Origin: J095 sp964517605
GTDB lineage: Bacteria > Chloroflexota > Anaerolineae > 4572-78 > J111
Assembly (NCBI GenBank): GCA_964517605.1
Contig: CAZFCE010000010.1
Location: forward strand, 112,428-176,427
Length of the DNA stretch: 64,000 nucleotides
Direction of reading: 5' to 3'
Both the position numbers and the translations under genes were made by a program. The first letter of the stretch is position 1; every line of letters starts with the position of its first letter. A model generated the notes under the pieces. The model did not search any database. It had not been told where the DNA came from and saw nothing but the letters and a program-made list of their open reading frames with translations. Shown here in pieces: positions 18,650 through 25,890 of the stretch.

Positions 18650-19540
18650 ATGCCAACCTATCCTTTTATGCAAATTGATGCCTTTACCACCCAGCCGTTG
18701 GGCGGCAACCCCTGCGCCGTGGTGTTTGACGCCGATGATTTAAGCGCCGAAACCATGCTGGCCATTGCCCGCGAGATGAATCTGTCGGAAACGGCGTTTG
18801 TGCTGCGCTCCAGCGTGGCCGATGTTCGGGCGCGGTACTTTACCCCCGCCGAAGAAATTCCACTGGCGGGCCACCCCACCATTGCCACCATTTTTGCCCT
18901 GGTTGATTCCGGGCGGCTGGCGCTTACCGGCAACCTGACCAAAATTTCGCTGGAATTGCAGGTGGGGCCAATCCCCATTGAAATTTGGGCTGACAACGGC
19001 GCGGTGCAGCGCGTGGTGATGAGCCAGAAAACGCCGCAATTTTTAGCCACCTACCCCGCCGAGCGCATTTTGCCCGTGTTTGGGCTATCTCCCGCCGATG
19101 CCCTGCCCAACGTGCCCATTCAAACCGTGAGCACCGGCACGCCGCAATTGATGGTTCCCGTGCGCAACCTGGACGCGCTGCGCCGTTGTATGCCCAACAT
19201 TGCTACTTACAATGAACTGCGCGCCAACTCCGATTTTTTCAGCGCCCACCTGTTTTGCCTGCCCGGCTTAACTCCGGCGGGCCAAACCTTTGCCCGCCAT
19301 TTTGTCACCCCGCCGGATTTGCTCGAAGACCCCTTCACCGGCTCGGCTACCGGCGGTATGGCCGCCTACCTGTGGCGCTACGGCCTGATTGACCAGCCCA
19401 CGTTCACCGCCGAGCAGGGCCACTGGCTGAACCGGCCCGGTCAGGCCGCCGTTGAGGTGGTTGGCCCGCCCACCGCCATCGAAACCGTTAAAGTGGGCGG
19501 CAGCGCCGTGACCGTGCTGCGCGGCCAACTGGAACTATAA
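18650..19540 (+). CDS. PhzF family isomerase/epimerase
   Basis: 296 residues with a full two-lobed PhzF/diaminopimelate-epimerase-like fold. The family catalytic Glu is Glu47 in NLSETAFV; GNPCAVV near 19 and DPFTGSATGGMAAYL near 225 are typical. Substrates of most PhzF homologues are unknown; the phenazine role is limited to true phz operons, which this is not. AGGAGA is 8 nt before the ATG. It is sandwiched between an MFS gene (20 bp) and a glycosyltransferase gene (10 bp). Confidence 0.88.
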   Translation: MPTYPFMQIDAFTTQPLGGNPCAVVFDADDLSAETMLAIAREMNLSETAFVLRSSVADVRARYFTPAEEIPLAGHPTIATIFALVDSGRLALTGNLTKISLELQVGPIPIEIWADNGAVQRVVMSQKTPQFLATYPAERILPVFGLSPADALPNVPIQTVSTGTPQLMVPVRNLDALRRCMPNIATYNELRANSDFFSAHLFCLPGLTPAGQTFARHFVTPPDLLEDPFTGSATGGMAAYLWRYGLIDQPTFTAEQGHWLNRPGQAAVEVVGPPTAIETVKVGGSAVTVLRGQLEL

Positions 19541-19550
19541 ACCGCGCCGC

Positions 19551-21662
19551 ATGCCCTGGTTAACGGCCAATTCCCGCAAAAAAATAGGCGAGGCGCTATT
19601 GCTGCTGGCGCTGGTGTTGATGTTGGGCCGCTTTATCACCCAAACCCACGCCCGCATGCTCACCAACTCTAACTCCGCCGAAGGCGACCAGTTGCCCTTT
19701 TTGCAATTGGGCCTGGATTTGCGGGAACACGGCCTTATCACCGATGGCACGCGCAACCCGTTGTACGCCGTTTTTTTGGCGCCGGTAGCCCACCGCGACT
19801 GGAGTTACTTTACCTACGCCAAATTATTAAGCCTGACATTTGGCGCGCTGGCGATTATCGCGTTGTACCTGCTGGGCCGGCGCTTTTTTAACCCGGTGGT
19901 GGGGCTGGCAGCCGCCTACCTGCTTAGCATCAACACCGAATTTATTGTGCACAGCGCCACCGCCCTCACCGAGGCGTTGCTGGTGCTGCTGTTTGTTTTA
20001 GCATGGTTTGCCATGCTGGCCGCGCTAAAACAGCCGGCTCGGCCCGGTTACTGGGCGTTGGCCGGCGGATTGGCCGGGCTGGCTTACCTGGCCAAAGGCA
20101 CCGGCCAACTGCTGGCGCTGGCGTTTGTGGCTACGGCCATCATCATTTGGCGGCGCGAGTTGTTAAAAAATAAAGGCTGGTGGCTGTTTTTGGCCGGTTA
20201 CGCCCTGGTTGCCAGCCCGTTGTGGCTGTACAACACCATCCATTTTGGCAGCCCTACCTTTAATTACGCCACCACCCACCAAATGTGGATGAATAACTGG
20301 AACGAGTGGCACCCCGACGACACCGCCGACCTGCCCACCGCATTCACCTACCTGCGCGACCACACTCCCGCCGAGATTTTTGGGCGCGAGTGGAGCGGCA
20401 TGCAGGCGTTACGCAACATTCTGGTGAAAACGCTTTATCCCACCCGCACCCTCAATGTAGACCGGTTTTTGCTGTCGCCCATCAGCGGGATTACGCTGGC
20501 GGCGCTGGCGTTGTTGCCGGTGGTGTTCTGGCGGGCCAGCCGTCGCTACCTGGCCAAAAATGGCGCGGCGGTGTGCTTAACGCTGCTGGTCACAATCATC
20601 TTTTTTGTGCTTTTTTCGTGGTACGTGTCAATTGTGTCGCTGGGGCAGCGGTTTTTGCTGCCAATCATCCCGCTGATTTTTGTGCTGCTGGCCGATATTG
20701 GGGTTGAAGTGGGGCAATGGCTGGCCAACCGGGGGATTTGGCCCCGGCGGGCAGTTTATCTGGCGGTGGCGCTGGCGGTGGCGTTCCAGGCGCAGTGGGC
20801 CGCCCGCACCAACGTTGAAGCCGCCACCCAGTTTGCCACCCGGAGCGTTTTTGAGCAGGATCGTCAGTTTAACGCTGATGCCGCCGCGCCGTTGGTTTGG
20901 CTAACCGCGCAAGCGCCGCCGGGCCGGGTGGTGGCCTGGGGGCCGTCCGGCCAATCGCTGCCCACCTGGGCTTTTTCGGACCGGCTCAATTTTAAAAATT
21001 ACCCGCCGCAAGCCGATTCGCTGGCGGCGCTCACCGAAAACCTGGCGCAACGCCGGGCTGAATATATCATTGTGGCCCCGGATATGGGGTCGCGCTACCG
21101 CTCGCTGGTTAAGGAGTTGGGCGCGGTGAACGGCAGCCGGCTGGAACTGGCCGGTATTCCGCCGGAGTGGGCGCTGGCATTTGCCTACCACGGCATGCCG
21201 TGCGAGTGGTGCATTTTTCGGTTGCGCCCGGTTAGCCCGCCCCAACATGCGGCGGATTTTCAAATTGGCCCGGCCATTACGCTGACCGGCTACGATCTGG
21301 CTCCGGCCCAACTGCATCCCGGCGACGTTTTGCAGTTAACGCTTCACTGGGCGGCCCAATCTCCGCCCGGCAAGGATTTTACGGTGTTTACCCAATTGCA
21401 GGGGCCGGATTGGCAGTTGCACGGCCAACTGGATCATCAGCCCATTAATAATTTGTGGCCCACCAGCCGGTGGCAACCCGGCGATCACCTGGCCGACCGC
21501 TACGATATTCCGCTGGATGGCAACGCCCCCGCCGGGCCGTACCGTTTGCTGGTGGGTATGTACAATGCCGCCACCGGCGAGCGCCAGCCCGTTACGCAAA
21601 AAAATGGCGCGCCGGTGCCCGACAACGCCATTTTTTTGGATACAATTACCGTTACCCCGTAA
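19551..21662 (+). CDS. GT-C family membrane glycosyltransferase (ArnT/PMT-like)
   Basis: 703 residues, third gene of the operon. The N-terminal helix is followed by the first luminal loop with SAEGDQLPFLQLGLDLREHG, the usual acidic region of lipid-linked sugar transferases of the ArnT/PMT type. Ten or so membrane helices run to about 440, then an extracytoplasmic region. Residues about 570-700 form a beta domain (ITLTGYDLAPAQLHPGDVLQLTLHW, YRLLVGMYN) that recurs at the C-terminus of the other GT-C enzyme in this window (31799-34054). It would transfer a sugar from a polyprenyl phosphate to an exported acceptor; donor and acceptor are unknown. Confidence 0.82.
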   Translation: MPWLTANSRKKIGEALLLLALVLMLGRFITQTHARMLTNSNSAEGDQLPFLQLGLDLREHGLITDGTRNPLYAVFLAPVAHRDWSYFTYAKLLSLTFGALAIIALYLLGRRFFNPVVGLAAAYLLSINTEFIVHSATALTEALLVLLFVLAWFAMLAALKQPARPGYWALAGGLAGLAYLAKGTGQLLALAFVATAIIIWRRELLKNKGWWLFLAGYALVASPLWLYNTIHFGSPTFNYATTHQMWMNNWNEWHPDDTADLPTAFTYLRDHTPAEIFGREWSGMQALRNILVKTLYPTRTLNVDRFLLSPISGITLAALALLPVVFWRASRRYLAKNGAAVCLTLLVTIIFFVLFSWYVSIVSLGQRFLLPIIPLIFVLLADIGVEVGQWLANRGIWPRRAVYLAVALAVAFQAQWAARTNVEAATQFATRSVFEQDRQFNADAAAPLVWLTAQAPPGRVVAWGPSGQSLPTWAFSDRLNFKNYPPQADSLAALTENLAQRRAEYIIVAPDMGSRYRSLVKELGAVNGSRLELAGIPPEWALAFAYHGMPCEWCIFRLRPVSPPQHAADFQIGPAITLTGYDLAPAQLHPGDVLQLTLHWAAQSPPGKDFTVFTQLQGPDWQLHGQLDHQPINNLWPTSRWQPGDHLADRYDIPLDGNAPAGPYRLLVGMYNAATGERQPVTQKNGAPVPDNAIFLDTITVTP

Positions 21663-21676
21663 CCGCCGCCCGGCGA

Positions 21677-23146
21677 TTATTGCCCGCCGGTTAGTTTTGC
21701 CAGCCCAATTTGCAACAGTTGCCAGGCTTGCGCCACATGTTCGGCTTCGGTGTAGGTGCTGCCAATGGCCATCCGCAGAGTATATTTCCCATCCAGTTTG
21801 GTGTGCGACAGAAAAGCTTTGCCGGTGGCGTTGACAATCATTTGCAATTCCTGGTTGATGCGGTCCAGTTCGGCTTCGCTATCCACCTGGGGCGGAATGG
21901 CCCGGAAGCAGATGGTGGTCAGCGGGGCCGGAGCCACGCGGTCAAACAGCGGTGATTCATCAACCCAGCGTTTGAACTCCTGCGCCAGTTCGATGTGCCG
22001 CCGGATGTGGTACTGCAAACCTTCTACGCCGTAGTGCCGAATCACAAACCACAACTTGAGCGCCCGGAAGCGGCGGCCCAGCGAAACCTGCCAATCGCGG
22101 TAATCAAACACCTCGCCCGATTCGGTGGCCTGGTTGCGCAGGTATTCCGGCATAATGGTGAGGGCTTTAATCAGCGCCGCCCGGTCGGTGACAAAAAAGC
22201 AGTTCAAATCAAAATTGGTGAACATCCATTTGTGCGGGTTAAACGAGTAGCTATCGGCCAGCTCTACGCCGGTGTTAATGTAGCGAAACTCTGGGCAAAT
22301 GGCGGCGGTGCCGTACATGGCCGCGTCAATGTGCAGCCACAGGCCAAATTCGCGGCAAATCTGGCCGATTTCCGGCAGCGGGTCAATGGCGCTGGATGAG
22401 GTGGTGCCCACTGTGCCGCACACAAAAAACGGCGTTAGCCCGGCAGCCAGGTCGCTTTCAATTTGGGCGCGGAGCAATTCCGGGCGCATGGCAAAACCGT
22501 CGTCCACCTCGATTTTGCGCAGGTTGGCCCGGCCAATCCCGGCAATTTTTATGGCCTTTTCCAGCGATGAGTGGGTTTGGGTAGAGGCATACGCCACCAA
22601 CCGGTCATTCAGGCCGCGCTCGTTACTGGCGTAGTTGGTGGCGCGTTCGCGGGCCGCCAGCAGCGCGCACAGCACCGCCCCCGAGGCCGAATCTTCAATA
22701 ACGCCGCCGCCGGTTGAAGTTGATTTAAATGCTTCCGGCAGGCCGATCATATCGGCCATCCAGTCCATTACGTGGGTTTCAAGTTCGGTGCAGGCCGGGC
22801 TGGTAGACCACAGCATGCCCTGCACCGCCAACCCGGACGACAGCAAATCGCCCAGTACCGCCGGGCCGGAACTGTTGGCCGGGAAATAGGCAAAAAAGTT
22901 AGGCGATTGCCAGTGGGTAATGCCTGGCATTATAATTTCATCAATATCTTTGAGCATGGCGGCAAACGGTTCGCCATACGCCGGCGGGTTGGCCGGCAGT
23001 TTGGCCCGGATTTCGCCCGGCAGCGCCGACGACAGCACCGGATATTCTTCGACATGCTCGTAGTAATTGGCAATCCAGTCAATTACGGCGTGGCCGTGCC
23101 GCCGAAATTCGTCCGCAGACATGTGATAGCTTTTGGGGGTAGACAT
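21677..23146 (-). CDS. PLP-dependent amino acid decarboxylase (aromatic-L-amino-acid decarboxylase family)
   Basis: 489 residues from ATG 23146, chosen because AAGGAG lies 9 nt upstream; the open frame extends to 23212. Group II decarboxylase: HWQSPNFFAYFPANSS near 75, substrate-side YSFNPHKWMFTNFD with the PLP lysine at 306, and HIDAAMYG (Asp for the pyridine N) near 270. It converts an aromatic amino acid to the amine and CO2; related members decarboxylate tyrosine, tryptophan or phenylalanine, or act as aldehyde synthases, and the sequence alone does not choose. It follows the sugar-importer permease by 90 bp on the same strand and may be read through from it. No amine transporter is near. 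Confidence 0.9.
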   Translation of the reverse strand: MSTPKSYHMSADEFRRHGHAVIDWIANYYEHVEEYPVLSSALPGEIRAKLPANPPAYGEPFAAMLKDIDEIIMPGITHWQSPNFFAYFPANSSGPAVLGDLLSSGLAVQGMLWSTSPACTELETHVMDWMADMIGLPEAFKSTSTGGGVIEDSASGAVLCALLAARERATNYASNERGLNDRLVAYASTQTHSSLEKAIKIAGIGRANLRKIEVDDGFAMRPELLRAQIESDLAAGLTPFFVCGTVGTTSSSAIDPLPEIGQICREFGLWLHIDAAMYGTAAICPEFRYINTGVELADSYSFNPHKWMFTNFDLNCFFVTDRAALIKALTIMPEYLRNQATESGEVFDYRDWQVSLGRRFRALKLWFVIRHYGVEGLQYHIRRHIELAQEFKRWVDESPLFDRVAPAPLTTICFRAIPPQVDSEAELDRINQELQMIVNATGKAFLSHTKLDGKYTLRMAIGSTYTEAEHVAQAWQLLQIGLAKLTGGQ

Positions 23147-23236
23147 TTGTTTCTCCTTAATTTGGGGTTTCAAAACAGGCTCTATTTTCGCCCAAACAGA
23201 AGCAAAACGCAAAAGCAGGCCGGCCCCCGTCGCTGT

Positions 23237-24211
23237 TTACGCCTGGGTTTTAATGCTGATTTTGGCGCGGTAGGTATCAATAATCACCGCCACCACAATA
23301 ATCAACCCGGTCACCATCTGCCGGGCAAAATCGCCCATACCAATCAGGAGCAAGCCGTTATCCAATACCCCAATGATGCAGGCTCCCAAAAAAGTGCCCA
23401 CCATCGAGCCTTTACCGCCGCTCATGCTGGTGCCGCCAATGACTACGGCGGCAATGGCTTTTAACTCAAAGCCCACCCCCAGAATTGGGCTTGAAATGTT
23501 AAGCCGCAGCATATACATAATCGCCGCCAGGCCAACCGTGGCCCCGCACAACACGTAAGCCAAAACTTTATAAAACGAGGGCGTATGCCCTGACAGGCGC
23601 ACCGCTTCTTCGTTGTTGCCAATGGCGTAAATCATCCGCCCAAAAACGGTTTGGTTAAGGATAAACCGCCCGATCAAAACTACCGTCACCGCAATAATAA
23701 AGATGAATGGAATCCCGAAAATATCCATCGCGCCAAAAGCGTTAAAAGTTTCGGGAAAGTTAAAAATTGTGCGCGATTGGCTTACCTGCAACGCCGCGCC
23801 GCGCGCAATGTTTAACATGCCCAAAGACGTAATAAACGGGTGGATTTTCCATCTTTCGGAAACGTAGCCGTTAAAAAAGCCGCAGGACATCCCCACCGCC
23901 AGGCTGCCCAACACCGCCAAAAATACGGCCATGCCCACCGGCAGGGACGGGTGGGTGATGATTTGGCCGGCAATAATGGTAGCCAGCGCCAGCACCGACC
24001 CCACCGAAAGGTCAATCCCCCCCAACAAAATGGCAAAGGTCATCCCTACCGAGATAACGGTGTTGATGCTGATTTGGGTGAGGATGTTGGTAATATTAAT
24101 GGGCGAGGCAAACCGGGGCGCGGCAAACGCAAACACAATACATAACAACAGCAAGGCCAGCCCGATGCCTGCTTCACGTAACAAGAGAGAGAGTAGTTTT
24201 TTTGCATCCAT
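23237..24211 (-). CDS. Sugar ABC transporter permease (RbsC-like)
   Basis: 324 residues from ATG 24211 (AAGGA 9 nt upstream; the open frame runs to 24295). Eight to ten hydrophobic helices and the family loop GGIDLSVGSVLALATIIAG near 70, plus the EAA-like region AIAAVVIGGTSMSGGKGS near 240. It is the single permease gene, so a homodimer is expected. The start is 13 bp after the ATPase stop. It belongs to the carbohydrate uptake transporter 2 (CUT2) class together with the ATPase and binding protein upstream. Confidence 0.92.
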   Translation of the reverse strand: MDAKKLLSLLLREAGIGLALLLLCIVFAFAAPRFASPINITNILTQISINTVISVGMTFAILLGGIDLSVGSVLALATIIAGQIITHPSLPVGMAVFLAVLGSLAVGMSCGFFNGYVSERWKIHPFITSLGMLNIARGAALQVSQSRTIFNFPETFNAFGAMDIFGIPFIFIIAVTVVLIGRFILNQTVFGRMIYAIGNNEEAVRLSGHTPSFYKVLAYVLCGATVGLAAIMYMLRLNISSPILGVGFELKAIAAVVIGGTSMSGGKGSMVGTFLGACIIGVLDNGLLLIGMGDFARQMVTGLIIVVAVIIDTYRAKISIKTQA

Positions 24212-24224
24212 TTGTTGATTTTCC

Positions 24225-25748
24225 TTAATTTTTCTGGCCGTTGCCGCTGTGAATATATTCCTGGTAGGCCAGGGAAAGTATTTTTTCCTGGTCAAATTCG
24301 TTGCGCATCACCTCGCCGGCTATTTTTCCGTTGGAAAAAACGGCAATCCGATGGCAAATTCCAATAAGTTCCGGCAAATCCGATGAAACCACAATAATGG
24401 CTTTACCCTGCGCCGCCAAATTCCAGAGCAACATGTATATTTCGTATTTGGCTCCCACGTCAATCCCGCGCGTGGGTTCGTCAAAAATCAGCACCCGGCA
24501 ATTGCGAAACAGCCATTTGGCCAGAACCACTTTTTGCTGGTTTCCGCCGGAAAGAAACCTTACCCATTTATCAATGGACGGGGTTTTTACGGCCAATTCT
24601 TTTACAAACTCGGCGGCAACTTCTTGCTCCTGACCAAAATTCATCAACCCCGAATGGGAAACTTTGGCCAAATTAGCCAGCGAGGTATTAACCGCGCACG
24701 ACATATCCAAAACCAACCCCTGCCCTTTGCGGTCTTCGGTGAGCAGCCCCACGCCGCCCGTCACCGCATCTTTGGGTTGCTTGATTGATAACTCATGGCC
24801 ATCCAGAAAAATCCGGCCCGATTTTTTGGGGTCGGCCCCAAAAATGGCCCGCATGGTTTCGGTTCTGCCGGAGCCAACCAACCCGGCCACGCCCAATATT
24901 TCGCCCGATTTTACGGAAAATGAAATCGGGGTGTGGTTGCCCTGATACACCAGGTTTTCAACCCGAAAGATTTCGGCCCCAACTTTAACGCTTTCCTGGT
25001 AAGGGTATTCCGATGCCATCTCGCGGCCAACCATCATTTTTACCAGTTCCGGGATGGTCACGGCGGCGGTTGAGCGGGTGTCTACTTTTTGGCCATTTCG
25101 CAGCACCGTTACCCGGTCGCCAATTTCAAAAATTTCTTGCAGCCGGTGAGAAATGTAAATAATTGTAACCCCGGCTTGCTTGAGCCGTTTGATAATTTCA
25201 AACAGCCGGTCAATTTCTTTGGAGGTGAGGGTTGCCGTTGGTTCATCTAAAATTAAAACCCGGCTTTCGTTGGATAAGGCCTTGGCAATTTCAACCAGTT
25301 GCATTTGGGCAATGCCCAATTGATACACCGGGGTTTTGGGCGAAATTTTTAACCCCACCCGCTCCAGCATCTTTTCTGATTCGCGGTACATTTTGTTAAA
25401 GTCCACCACTCCGGCTTTGGTGGGCAGGTGCTCAAAAAAGATGTTTTCGGCAATGGATAGATAAGACAGCAGATTAAGTTCCTGGTATACCACTCTGATG
25501 CCGGCTTTGATGGCATCCTGAGTTTGCATGGGGGCGTATTTGTGGCCGGAGTAGAATATTTCGCCGCTGTCCGGCTGGTAAATGCCGCACAAAATTTTAA
25601 TCAGGCTGGATTTGCCCGCGCCATTTTCGCCAATCAGCACATGCACTTCGCCCTGGTTAATATCCAGGTCAACGTTATTTAATGCCGTTACGCCGGGGAA
25701 TTGTTTGGTAAGCCCTTTGATTTCAAAGATTTTTTGTGGTTCCGTCAT
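24225..25748 (-). CDS. Sugar ABC transporter ATPase, double domain (RbsA/MglA-like)
   Basis: 507 residues, two fused ABC domains as in the CUT2 class. Domain 1: Walker A GENGAGKSSL near 40, signature region LGIAQMQLVEIAKAL, Walker B VLILDEPTATL. Domain 2: degenerate Walker A GLVGSGRTETM near 290 with Arg in place of the P-loop Lys (usual for this class), signature LSGGNQQKVVLAKWL, Walker B VLIFDEPTRGID. Energises import by the permease encoded just downstream. A long hairpin (25779-25832) separates it from the binding-protein gene, so it is probably expressed at a lower level than that gene. Confidence 0.93.
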   Translation of the reverse strand: MTEPQKIFEIKGLTKQFPGVTALNNVDLDINQGEVHVLIGENGAGKSSLIKILCGIYQPDSGEIFYSGHKYAPMQTQDAIKAGIRVVYQELNLLSYLSIAENIFFEHLPTKAGVVDFNKMYRESEKMLERVGLKISPKTPVYQLGIAQMQLVEIAKALSNESRVLILDEPTATLTSKEIDRLFEIIKRLKQAGVTIIYISHRLQEIFEIGDRVTVLRNGQKVDTRSTAAVTIPELVKMMVGREMASEYPYQESVKVGAEIFRVENLVYQGNHTPISFSVKSGEILGVAGLVGSGRTETMRAIFGADPKKSGRIFLDGHELSIKQPKDAVTGGVGLLTEDRKGQGLVLDMSCAVNTSLANLAKVSHSGLMNFGQEQEVAAEFVKELAVKTPSIDKWVRFLSGGNQQKVVLAKWLFRNCRVLIFDEPTRGIDVGAKYEIYMLLWNLAAQGKAIIVVSSDLPELIGICHRIAVFSNGKIAGEVMRNEFDQEKILSLAYQEYIHSGNGQKN

Positions 25749-25778
25749 AAAAATTCAACCTGGTATATTTAAATAAAT

Positions 25779-25832
25779 CCTTCCACAAATTGACAGGTAA
25801 TTGGTTTACCCGAAAGCTCAATTTGTGGAAGG
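25779..25832 (-). promoter_or_regulatory. Intercistronic hairpin between binding-protein and ATPase genes
   Basis: A perfect 15-bp stem, CCTTCCACAAATTGA (25779-25793) with its complement (25818-25832), encloses a 24-nt loop that has a second small stem (GGTAA/TTACC). Downstream on the minus strand the sequence is A/T-rich without a clean T-run. Structures here in sugar-importer operons usually stabilise the binding-protein mRNA or attenuate transcription. Confidence 0.65.
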
Positions 25833-25890
25833 AATTTTTGTTGGTTATCCCCAGTCGCTAATCTTTACAGGAAACTGGCGATTGGGCCTG

